Assembly (NCBI GenBank): GCA_041486365.1
Contig: JBGPLH010000039.1
Location: 1 to 16,034, forward strand
Source of the DNA: JBGPLH01 sp041486365 [NCBI: Thermodesulfobacteriota bacterium]
GTDB lineage: Bacteria; JAUYMQ01
Direction: 5' to 3'
Length of the DNA stretch: 16,034 nucleotides
The notes beneath the pieces are model-generated. The model did no database searches. It saw nothing but the letters and a program-made list of their open reading frames with translations, and was not told where the DNA came from. The position numbers and the translations under genes are program-made. The stretch's first letter is position 1. Each line of letters opens with the position of its first letter. Shown here in pieces: positions 1 through 6,804 of the stretch.

Positions 1-209
1 GCCTTGTGGACGCGGGCGCGGCGACCGCCCGGGAAGTGCGCGATCTCCTCAAGCAGGAGGGACGCCTGCGGCTGGCCGCCGCGGGCGGGGGGGCGAGGCG
101 CGACACGGAGCACCTCTTCTACGTCACGGACGCGCACGAGCGCTTCGTGAAGGTGGGGAGCCGGTTCCTCGGTCGGGACCTCGCCGGTGTGATTACGGTG
201 GAGCTGTGA
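1..209 (+). CDS. murI: Glutamate racemase, C-terminal end (5' truncated by window)
   Basis: The reading frame is open from the window edge (first full codon at 3) to TGA at 207-209, so the gene starts upstream. About 68 C-terminal residues are visible. They resemble the tail of the glutamate racemase family: a VDAGAATAREV stretch near the start, matching the family's conserved 'D-S/A-G-x-x-x-A' helix, then a TDAHERF segment followed by FLGRDL and a final valine-rich strand. Glutamate racemase makes D-glutamate in the cytoplasm for peptidoglycan precursors. The catalytic cysteines lie upstream and cannot be checked. The location just before a division/cell-wall operon fits the role. The call rests on the tail alone, so another Asp/Glu racemase family member is possible. 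Confidence 0.72.
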   Translation, partial: LVDAGAATAREVRDLLKQEGRLRLAAAGGGARRDTEHLFYVTDAHERFVKVGSRFLGRDLAGVITVEL

Positions 210-251
210 GGCCGCGCGTTCGGGTCACGCCGGCAGGACCACGGGGGGACG

Positions 252-614
252 ATGATCCCGGGCTTCAATCACAACGTGCGTTACAAGGGCAGGATCTACC
301 ACGTCCAGACGGAGGACAGTGGCGAGCGGAACCCGCACATCACGACGTTGCTGTACCAGGCCGGGACGATCCTCGCCCGCAAGCGGACCTCCTACGCGGA
401 TATCCTGTCCTCCGCGCAGCGCGGGGTGGTGGTGCGCGATCTCATGGAAAAGCAGCACAAGGAGATGCTCCGGCTCCTGAAGTCGGGCCGCTTCGATGGC
501 GTGGACGGGAACGCTGCCGCGGATCTGTCGCCCGCCTCCGACGCGCGCGAGGAATCGCTGGACGAGGAGATCGTCGGCTACCTCGCCGGGGATCCCGCGC
601 GCAAGCGCCCCTGA
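252..614 (+). CDS. Conserved-looking hypothetical protein, 120 aa
   Basis: The ATG at 252 follows a G-run (243-248) that can act as ribosome binding site; the gap after murI is 42 bases. The 120-residue product has no signal peptide, no membrane segment and no cysteine. Its first 80 residues look constrained: a PGFNHNVRYKGRIYHVQTED start, a threonine/leucine-rich strand, a KRTSYADI turn and a helix ending in QHKEMLRLLKSGRFD. The last 40 residues are acidic and low in order. I recall similar short unannotated proteins beginning 'PGFNHN...YHVQTEDSG' in deltaproteobacteria and related lineages, but I know of no assigned function. Its place between murI and ftsEX suggests, without proof, a link to cell-wall or division work. 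Confidence 0.8.
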   Translation: MIPGFNHNVRYKGRIYHVQTEDSGERNPHITTLLYQAGTILARKRTSYADILSSAQRGVVVRDLMEKQHKEMLRLLKSGRFDGVDGNAAADLSPASDAREESLDEEIVGYLAGDPARKRP

Positions 615-633
615 GGCGTCGCGGGTCATCAGA

Positions 634-717
634 GTCGGCCCTCGCTGCGCGAGGGACCTCCGGGCGAGGGACCTCATATCAGATCCTGTCGGCCCTCGCT
701 GCGCGAGGGACCTCCGG
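634..717. repeat. Two 30-bp direct repeats with internal hairpins
   Basis: The 30 bases at 634-663 are repeated exactly at 688-717. Each copy contains a 7-bp inverted repeat, CCCTCGC-TGC-GCGAGGG (639-655 and 693-709), able to form a tight stem with a 3-base loop. A partial third copy, GCGAGGGACCTC, lies at 664-675, directly after the first copy. The array fills the gap between the 120-residue gene and ftsE (615-732), and its second copy ends 15 bases before the ftsE start. Possible roles are a REP-like dispersed element, an mRNA stability or attenuation structure, or weak termination. There is no U-run after either stem, so a plain Rho-independent terminator is unlikely. Confidence 0.85.
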
Positions 718-732
718 CCGGGACGCCCGACC

Positions 733-1392
733 ATGATCCAGATCTCCAATGTCTCCAAGTCCTACGCTCGGGACGCGGCCGCGCTCGCGGGCGTGAACCT
801 CCAGATCGGCAAGGGGGAGTTCGTCTTCCTCACGGGCGCGAGCGGCGCGGGAAAGTCCACGCTGCTCAGGCTGCTCTTCGGGGCGGAGAAGCCCACGGAA
901 GGGCAGATCCTGATCAACGGGCGCAACCTCTCCCGCATGCGCGCCTCGCACATCCCGGAGCTCCGGCGCAGGATCGGCGTCGTGTTCCAGGACTTCAAGC
1001 TCCTGAAGGACCGCACTGTCTTCGAGAACGTCGCGGTGGCGCTCGAGGTGCTCGGCCAGCCGCGCGTGATCGTTCAACAGAAGGTGTGGCGCGTGCTCAA
1101 GTCGGTGGGTCTCGCGCACAAGATGCACGGCCATCCGCTGATGCTTTCCGGCGGCGAGCAGCAGCGCGTGGCGATCGCCCGCGCCATCGTGAACGAGCCC
1201 GACATCCTCTTCGCCGACGAGCCGACGGGGAACCTCGACCCCGATCTGACCATCGAGATCATGAAGCTCCTCCAGCAGGTGAACGCCCGCGGTACCACGG
1301 TGATCATTGCCACCCACGACCCTGAGCTGCTGCGGCGGTTCAACAAGCGGCAGGTCGTCCTCGACCGGGGTCGCGTCGTGGCCGACCTCTAG
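733..1392 (+). CDS. ftsE: FtsE, cell-division ABC transporter ATP-binding protein
   Basis: The 219-residue ATPase has the normal FtsE length (about 220). Motifs in order: Walker A GASGAGKST (35-43), Q-loop Gln86 in VVFQDFKLL, ABC signature LSGGE (138-142), Walker B ILFADEP (158-164) followed by the D-loop NLD, and switch His195. FVFLTGASGAGKST and the FQDFKLL segment are characteristic of FtsE rather than generic LolD-type ATPases. It sits on the inner face of the membrane, pairs with FtsX and drives conformational changes that switch on septal peptidoglycan hydrolysis through EnvC-type partners. The ATG at 733 is chosen because the protein there begins with the family N-terminus (MIQISNVSKSY). 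An in-frame upstream extension would translate the direct repeats. Its Shine-Dalgarno is weak (GGGA at 720-723). Confidence 0.96.
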   Translation: MIQISNVSKSYARDAAALAGVNLQIGKGEFVFLTGASGAGKSTLLRLLFGAEKPTEGQILINGRNLSRMRASHIPELRRRIGVVFQDFKLLKDRTVFENVAVALEVLGQPRVIVQQKVWRVLKSVGLAHKMHGHPLMLSGGEQQRVAIARAIVNEPDILFADEPTGNLDPDLTIEIMKLLQQVNARGTTVIIATHDPELLRRFNKRQVVLDRGRVVADL

Positions 1393-1413
1393 CGGCGCGC
1401 GCCGGTTCCCGGG

Positions 1414-2307
1414 ATGCATCGCATCGTCTACTTTCTGAAACGTGCTTTCCGGGGCATCCGCGGAAACCCCACGGTGAGCCTGCTGTCCGTGATCACGATC
1501 GCGGTCTCCCTCCTCACGCTCGGCGCTTTTCTGCTCCTCTACCAGAACCTCCGCGCCTCGGCGGCCACCTGGGGCGGCGACGTGCAGGTCGTCGCGTACC
1601 TCGCCGAGGGGATGGCGCCCGACGAGGTGAACCGGCTCTTGGAATCGATCTCGGGCCTGCCTGAAGTGTCGGCGGTGAAGTACGTCTCCCGGGAGGACGC
1701 GCTCGCCCGCTTCCGCCGGGACCTCGGCGGGCAGGCGGGGGTCCTCGAGGGGCTCTCGCGCAACCCGCTCCCCGCCTCGCTCGAGGTGACGCTGCGCGAG
1801 GGAGGCGCCGGCCCCACCGCCGTCCGCACCGTCGCGGGCCGGGTGCGCGGCATAGGCGGTGTGGAGGACGTGCAGTACGGCGAGGAATGGATCGCCCAGT
1901 ACGGCGCCTTCATGAACTTCCTGCGGATCCTCGGCCTCCTGCTCGGCGGTTTCCTCCTGGCCGGCTCGTCCCTCGTCGTGGCCAACACCATCCGGCTCGC
2001 CGTGTACGCGCGGCGGGAAGAGCTCGAGATCCTCTCGCTGGTCGGCGCGAGCAAGCCCTTCGTGCGCATCCCGTTCCTGATCGAGGGAGTCCTCCAGGGA
2101 ATCCTCGGCGGGGCGCTGGCTCTCGCGATCCTCTATGGCGCGTACCGAACCGTGGAGCCGCGCCTGTCGAAGTCCCTTCTCCTCGCCGCGGGGCATCTCG
2201 ATCTGGCATTCCTCCCGGCGGAGGCGGTCCTGGCGCTCCTCGGGGTCGGCGCCGCGGTGGGCCTGATCGGATCGGCCCTTTCCGTGGGACGCTTCGGACG
2301 CTCATGA
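1414..2307 (+). CDS. ftsX: FtsX, cell-division permease-like protein
   Basis: The 297-residue protein has the FtsX layout: a short basic cytoplasmic N-terminus, a first membrane helix (about 20-43), a large periplasmic loop (about 45-165) that would contact EnvC, then three further helices (about 168-193, 212-240 and 265-292). The segment ARREELEILSLVGAS, between the second and third helices, is the conserved cytoplasmic signature of the family. It starts 21 bases after ftsE and overlaps the next gene by four bases (ATGA at 2304-2307), as expected for subunits of one complex. Together with FtsE it forms a type VII ABC system that transmits ATP hydrolysis across the membrane rather than moving a substrate. 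Confidence 0.95.
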   Translation: MHRIVYFLKRAFRGIRGNPTVSLLSVITIAVSLLTLGAFLLLYQNLRASAATWGGDVQVVAYLAEGMAPDEVNRLLESISGLPEVSAVKYVSREDALARFRRDLGGQAGVLEGLSRNPLPASLEVTLREGGAGPTAVRTVAGRVRGIGGVEDVQYGEEWIAQYGAFMNFLRILGLLLGGFLLAGSSLVVANTIRLAVYARREELEILSLVGASKPFVRIPFLIEGVLQGILGGALALAILYGAYRTVEPRLSKSLLLAAGHLDLAFLPAEAVLALLGVGAAVGLIGSALSVGRFGRS

Positions 2308-3608
2308 GATCGCGCGCGCCGGTCCTGCTCACCGCGTTCGTGCTCCTGGGCGGCCTCGCCATCACCGCGCTTCCCTGCCGCGCCGATGAGAAGCCGCCCG
2401 CGGTCTCCCCGGGAAAATCGGGCGCGGCGAGGGCGCCGGGTCGCGGGAGCGCTTCGAAGGCGGGCCCGGCCCGCGACCCGCAGGCCGAGCGGCTGCGAGC
2501 CCTGCAGAAGCAGATCGAGCGGGAACAGCGCGCCGTGCACGCGGTGGAAGAGGCCCGCGCGCCGCTCGTCGAGAGCCTTCGCGCCATGGACCAGACGCTC
2601 GCCGGCGTCGAGGAAGCTAGCCTCGCGGCCGAGCGGGAGGCCCACTCTGCCGAGGCTGCGTTCGCGAAGGCCGAGGCGGGGATGGCAAGCCTGGAGGAAG
2701 AGCGCCGGGCGCTCGAGGCGCATCTGGCCGAAAGGCTTCGCGCGCTTTACAAGTTTGGGCGCGTAGGTTACGTTCGTATTTTGTTTTCCTCGAAGGATTA
2801 TCAGGACTTCGCGCGCCGCAGCCGTTTCCTGGGGCGCGTCGTCGCCTCCGACGCGGAGCTGGTGGGCGAGTACCGGAGCGGGATCGCCGCCCTCCAGGCT
2901 GAGCAGGGACGGCTGGATGCCGCGCGCCGCGTCCTCGAGGGCCGGCGAGAGACCGTGGCCGCCCGCCAGGGTGAGGCGGAGGCCCGGCGGGGCGAGAAGA
3001 TCGCCCTCCTCGCGAAGCTCGATCAGGAGAAGGACGCGCGGGAGGAGGCGCTTCGGGATCTGGAGCGCTCCGCGGGAGCCCTTCAGGGCGTTTTCTTCCG
3101 GCTCCGCGAGGTCGGACCCCCACCGGAGAGTTCGGGGGTGGGCGGGATGGGCGCCGGAACACCGGCCGAAGGGCAGGCGTTGCCGGCTCCGGGCGCGGCG
3201 GGCGCTTTCCCCCAGCTCAAGGGGCAGCTTCCGCTCCCGGCCGAAGGGCGCATCATCAAGACCTTTGGCCTTCGCACCGATCCGGAGTTGAAGACCCAGA
3301 TCCGCTCCAACGGCATCACGGTCCGGGCCCCCTACGGGGCGCCGATTCGCGCCGTAGCCGACGGGCGGGTGCTGTACGCGGGCTGGTTCAGGGGCTACGG
3401 CCGGATCCTGATTGTCGATCACGGAGAGGGGTACTACACGCTGGTGGCCCACGCGTCGGAGCTGCTCCGGCACGTCGGCGACCCCGTGCGGGCCGGAGAG
3501 GAAATTGCCCGCGTGGGTGACTCGGGATCGCTGGAGGGGCCGGTCGTCTACTTCGAGATCCGGAAGGAAGGCAAACCCCTCGACCCGAACGAATGGTTCA
3601 GGAGCTAG
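2304..3608 (+). CDS. envC: EnvC-type murein hydrolase activator (degenerate M23/LytM domain)
   Basis: The 434-residue protein starts at the ATG overlapping the ftsX stop (ATGA). Residues 1-26 look like a signal peptide, with a hydrophobic core ending at PCRA. A long Ala/Glu/Arg-rich coiled coil runs from about 53 to 262, followed by a Gly/Pro-rich linker and a LytM/M23 domain from about 306 to 432. The metal and catalytic positions are mostly lost: the family HxGxD motif reads SNGIT (Ser335, Thr339), and the PHLHFE motif reads PVVYFE (Val414, Tyr416). Only the middle histidine (His383) remains. That is the EnvC pattern, in which the domain activates amidases instead of cutting peptidoglycan. 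Position after ftsEX supports this. A cluster of AT-rich codons at 2745-2804 differs from the rest of the gene. Confidence 0.9.
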   Translation: MRSRAPVLLTAFVLLGGLAITALPCRADEKPPAVSPGKSGAARAPGRGSASKAGPARDPQAERLRALQKQIEREQRAVHAVEEARAPLVESLRAMDQTLAGVEEASLAAEREAHSAEAAFAKAEAGMASLEEERRALEAHLAERLRALYKFGRVGYVRILFSSKDYQDFARRSRFLGRVVASDAELVGEYRSGIAALQAEQGRLDAARRVLEGRRETVAARQGEAEARRGEKIALLAKLDQEKDAREEALRDLERSAGALQGVFFRLREVGPPPESSGVGGMGAGTPAEGQALPAPGAAGAFPQLKGQLPLPAEGRIIKTFGLRTDPELKTQIRSNGITVRAPYGAPIRAVADGRVLYAGWFRGYGRILIVDHGEGYYTLVAHASELLRHVGDPVRAGEEIARVGDSGSLEGPVVYFEIRKEGKPLDPNEWFRS

Positions 3609-3633
3609 GTTTCAAGACACCGGGAGGCTTTCG

Positions 3634-4998
3634 ATGGGCAGGAGAAGTATCGGACGGCTGTTCTTCTTCGTGACCGTCCTTGCCGCCGTTCTGGCGATCG
3701 CCGTGGCGTCTACACGCCTCGGCATGGCGGCCGGGAAATACGAGGAGCTGGCGGTCTTCAACAACGTCCTCTCGATCGTGGAGAAGAACTACGTCGAAGC
3801 GGTGGACGACAAGAAGCTCATCGAGGGCGCGATCAACGGAATGCTCTCCTCGCTCGATCCCCACTCCAACTACCTTGACCCCGACACCTTCAAGGAGATG
3901 CAGGTCGAGACGAAGGGCTCCTTCGGAGGTCTGGGGATCGAGATCACGATCAAGGACGGCTACGTGACGGTCGTCTCGCCGATCGAGGGGACCCCGGCCT
4001 ACAAGGTCGGGATCCAGCCGGGCGACAAGATCGTGAAGATCGAGGGGAAGAGCACGAAGAACATGACCCTGATTGACGCCGTGAAGATGATGCGCGGCCC
4101 CAAGGGCAGCAAGATCACCATCACGGTCTTCCGCGACGGGATGTCGAAACCGGAGGATTACACGATCACGCGAGACGTGATCAAGATCCAGTCGGTGCGG
4201 GCCAAGCTGCTCGACGGCGGGATCGGCTACGTGAAGGTGGCCTCCTTCCAGGAGGGGACGGACAAGGATCTCCACGAGGCCCTCGGCAAGTTCCGCAAGG
4301 AGGGAAAGATCCGCGGCGTTGTTCTCGATCTCCGTAACAACCCGGGCGGCCTGCTCGATCAGGCCGTGAAGGTTTCCGACGAGTTCCTCGACAAGGGGCT
4401 GATCGTGTACACGGACGGCCGGGTCGAGAACCAGCGGATGCGCTTCGAGGCGACGAAGAAGAAGGGCGTCGAGAAGTACCCGATGGTGGTCCTGGTGAAC
4501 GGAGGCAGCGCGAGCGCCTCAGAGATCGTGGCGGGCGCGCTGCAGGATCAGGATCGCGCGCTGATCCTCGGCACGCAGACCTTCGGCAAGGGGAGCGTGC
4601 AGACGATCATTCCGCTCGAGGACGGAAGCGGGCTCCGGCTCACGACGGCGCGCTACTACACGCCGAAGGGCCGCTCGATCCAGGTGAAGGGCATCACGCC
4701 CGACATCGTCGTGCGCCCCGCCCGGCCCAAGGGAGAGGCCGCGCCCTCCGAGGAGGACGAGGGCCTGATGCTCCGCGAGGAGAACCTCGACGGGCACATT
4801 GCCGGCCCGGGGGAGAAGCCGCAGGAGAAGACCGGGAAGCCCAAGCCCCAGAGCAAGGAAGAGGAAATCATCGAGGCGCCCCCCGATCAGCGGGCGCAGC
4901 TCGGTGACACGAAGGCCGACGTCCAGCTGGCCCGCGCCGTCGAGCTGCTGAAGTCCTGGCACGTCTTCGAGGGGCTCGCGCGCAAACGGGCCTCCTGA
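3634..4998 (+). CDS. ctpA: C-terminal processing serine protease (S41A, CtpA family)
   Basis: The 454-residue protein starts at an ATG preceded by GGGAGG (3622-3627, six bases upstream), 25 bases after envC. A hydrophobic segment at about 7-30 is a signal or membrane anchor. It is followed by the family helix ending in SSLDPHSNYLDP, a PDZ domain (about 96-170; GGLGIEI, GIQPGDKI) and the S41 protease core (about 190-370). The Ser/Lys dyad is visible: Ser294 within GSASASE and Lys319 within TFGKGS, 25 residues apart as in the family. A charged Glu/Lys-rich tail follows (about 370-454). The family cuts periplasmic proteins from their C-terminus, and in some Gram-negatives it degrades cell-wall hydrolases. 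Its place behind envC fits control of peptidoglycan remodelling. Confidence 0.95.
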   Translation: MGRRSIGRLFFFVTVLAAVLAIAVASTRLGMAAGKYEELAVFNNVLSIVEKNYVEAVDDKKLIEGAINGMLSSLDPHSNYLDPDTFKEMQVETKGSFGGLGIEITIKDGYVTVVSPIEGTPAYKVGIQPGDKIVKIEGKSTKNMTLIDAVKMMRGPKGSKITITVFRDGMSKPEDYTITRDVIKIQSVRAKLLDGGIGYVKVASFQEGTDKDLHEALGKFRKEGKIRGVVLDLRNNPGGLLDQAVKVSDEFLDKGLIVYTDGRVENQRMRFEATKKKGVEKYPMVVLVNGGSASASEIVAGALQDQDRALILGTQTFGKGSVQTIIPLEDGSGLRLTTARYYTPKGRSIQVKGITPDIVVRPARPKGEAAPSEEDEGLMLREENLDGHIAGPGEKPQEKTGKPKPQSKEEEIIEAPPDQRAQLGDTKADVQLARAVELLKSWHVFEGLARKRAS

Positions 4999-5024
4999 CA
5001 GCCGGAGAAGCAAGAGCACGGAGG

Positions 5025-5048
5025 AGGCCGGACCGGAAGGTCCGGCCT
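5025..5048 (+). terminator. Stem-loop terminator after ctpA
   Basis: A perfect 10-bp stem, AGGCCGGACC (5025-5034) and GGTCCGGCCT (5039-5048), closes a GGAA loop 26 bases after the ctpA stop. The bases after it (TTCGCGTTG) are only weakly U-rich, so termination may be partial. It separates the cell-wall block from the next gene cluster. In the remaining gap up to 5179 I see short GC inverted repeats but no convincing promoter; a TATCCT at 5133-5138 has no good -35 partner. Confidence 0.65.
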
Positions 5049-5179
5049 TCGCGTTGATGGCCCCGCCCCGCCCGGTCGGCGCCTCCGGCGCAGCGCCCCA
5101 CCGGGTCCCTTCCGTCGCGCGGCACGAACGACTATCCTCACTCCGCGAAGGCCGTCCTGCGGCAAGAGGGAAGGAGACG

Positions 5180-6784
5180 ATGACCGATCAGCGTCGGGCG
5201 AGAAGCCCTGCCGTGGGGCGCCGCCACATGGCGGCGACGAGCCACCCGCTTGCCACCCTCGCGGCGCGCGACGTGCTGCGCGAGGGGGGCAACGCGGTCG
5301 ACGCGGCGGTGTCGGCCGCAGCCGTGCTCGGCGTCGTGGAGCCGCACGCCACGGGAATCGGCGGCGACTGCTTCGCGCTCCTGTACCGCGCGCGGGACCG
5401 GCGCTTCCTCGGGCTGAACGCGAGCGGGCGGAGCGCGCGCGGGGCGACGGCCGACGAGGTGCGCCGGCGCGGGCTCGACACGATCCCCCTGCGCGGGATC
5501 CTCCCCGTCACGGTTCCCGGCGCCGTGGACGGCTGGTCCGAGCTTCTTGAAGTGGCGGGCACGATGCACCTCGCGCGCGTGCTCGCCCCCGCGATCCACA
5601 TCGCGCGGGAGGGGTACGCGGTGACGCCGGTCGTGGCGCGGGAGTGGGCGGGCGCCTTCGAGATGGGGCTGCTCGCCTCGCGGAGCGCACGGGAAGCCTG
5701 GGCCCCTGCGGGTCGCGCGCCGCGCGCGGGCGAGCGCTTCTCGCAGCCCGATCTCGCCCTCGCGCTCCAGCACATCGCGGAAGGCGGCCGGGACGCCTTC
5801 TACGACGGCCCCCTCGCGAAGCGCATCGTCGCGTTCTCGGAGACCGAAGGGGGCTGGCTCACGCGGGAGGACTTCTCCTCGCACCGATCGGAGTGGGTGG
5901 AGCCGATCTGGATCGACTATCGCGGCCCGCGCCTGCTCGAGCTGCCGCCGAACGGGCAGGGGATCGCCGCGCTGATCGCCCTGGGGATCCTGGAGCGCGC
6001 CGGGCAAGAGGTTCCGCCCTTCGGTTCCGCGGATCACCTGCACCCGATGATCGAGGCGGTGAAACTCGCCTTCGCCGACCGCAATCGATACGTCGCCGAC
6101 CCCCTTCGCGCCCCGCTCCCCATCGAGGGATTGCTCTCCGCCGCGTATCTGGAGGAGCGCGCGCGGCTCTACGATCCGCGCCGCGCCTTGGAGGCCCCGG
6201 AATCGGGCAAGCCGCGGGCGAGCGACACGGTGATCCTCGCCACGGCCGACGCCGACGGGAACATGGTGGCGCTGATCAATAGCCTCTACTTCCCCTTCGG
6301 CGCGGGATTGACCGTGCCGGGCACGGGCATTACCCTGCACAACCGCGGCGCCGCCTTCACGCTCGACCCCGATCATCCCAACCGCCTGGAGCCCGCCAAG
6401 CGCCCCTTCCACACGCTCGTGCCCGCGATGCTCCTCCGCGATGGCGCGCCGCTGGCGGCCTTCGGTGTCATGGGAGCGGACATCCAGGCCCAGGCCCACG
6501 TGCAGGTGGTCTCTCATCTCGTGGACCGCGGGATGGATCTGCAGAGTGCGATCGACGCACCGCGCTTCTTTTACCTGGGGGGGAGGCGCGTGGCGCTGGA
6601 GGCGCCGCTGGTCGACTCGGCGGCGAAGGAGCTCGCCGCCATGGGCCACGAGGTTGGGGGTCCTGAGGAAGTGCCCTTCCCGCTCTCCTTCGGGGCGGGG
6701 CAGGGCGTGATGCGCGATCCGGAGACCGGCGCGTGGCTCGGCGGCAGCGACTCGCGCAAGGACGGGTTCGCGCTGGGGGAGTGA
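5180..6784 (+). CDS. ggt: Gamma-glutamyltransferase family protein (cytoplasmic, YwrD-like)
   Basis: The 534-residue protein belongs to the Ntn-hydrolase gamma-glutamyltransferase family. These are made as one chain and cut themselves before a threonine that becomes the N-terminal nucleophile; they cleave gamma-glutamyl bonds, for example in glutathione. The N-terminal part has the family LREGGNAVDAAVSAA and GIGGDCFALLY segments. The likely nucleophile is Thr350 in SDTVILATADADGN, followed by NSLYFPFGAG and GTGITLHNRG. The start at 5180 has a good AAGGAG (5171-5176). An earlier in-frame ATG at 5054 would add a low-complexity Pro/Arg-rich stretch and is less likely. With this start there is no signal peptide, unlike classical periplasmic GGT. 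Cephalosporin-acylase-type activity on another amide is an alternative. Confidence 0.9.
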   Translation: MTDQRRARSPAVGRRHMAATSHPLATLAARDVLREGGNAVDAAVSAAAVLGVVEPHATGIGGDCFALLYRARDRRFLGLNASGRSARGATADEVRRRGLDTIPLRGILPVTVPGAVDGWSELLEVAGTMHLARVLAPAIHIAREGYAVTPVVAREWAGAFEMGLLASRSAREAWAPAGRAPRAGERFSQPDLALALQHIAEGGRDAFYDGPLAKRIVAFSETEGGWLTREDFSSHRSEWVEPIWIDYRGPRLLELPPNGQGIAALIALGILERAGQEVPPFGSADHLHPMIEAVKLAFADRNRYVADPLRAPLPIEGLLSAAYLEERARLYDPRRALEAPESGKPRASDTVILATADADGNMVALINSLYFPFGAGLTVPGTGITLHNRGAAFTLDPDHPNRLEPAKRPFHTLVPAMLLRDGAPLAAFGVMGADIQAQAHVQVVSHLVDRGMDLQSAIDAPRFFYLGGRRVALEAPLVDSAAKELAAMGHEVGGPEEVPFPLSFGAGQGVMRDPETGAWLGGSDSRKDGFALGE

Positions 6785-6804
6785 TAGGCAAAGGGGGAGA
6801 GACC

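Noticed and set aside
634-717. CRISPR array reading of the direct repeats
   Set aside because: Only two full copies, 24 bases between them with a partial copy inside, and no cas genes near. The repeats are better described as hairpin-bearing intergenic elements.
206-736. A plus-strand frame with repeated SALAARGTSGR peptides
   Set aside because: The peptide repetition only mirrors the DNA direct repeats; the 120-residue protein in another phase is the supported gene.
679-2196. A 505-codon minus-strand frame opposite ftsE and ftsX
   Set aside because: It is a shadow of two conserved genes and its product has the skewed composition of antisense translation.
2133-3473. A 446-codon minus-strand frame opposite ftsX-envC
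   Set aside because: It crosses the ftsX-envC junction and has a low-complexity Arg/Pro/Gly composition.
3301-3600. Active M23 endopeptidase call for the gene after ftsX
   Set aside because: The zinc ligands expected in HxGxD and HxH are replaced, so an activator role is better supported.
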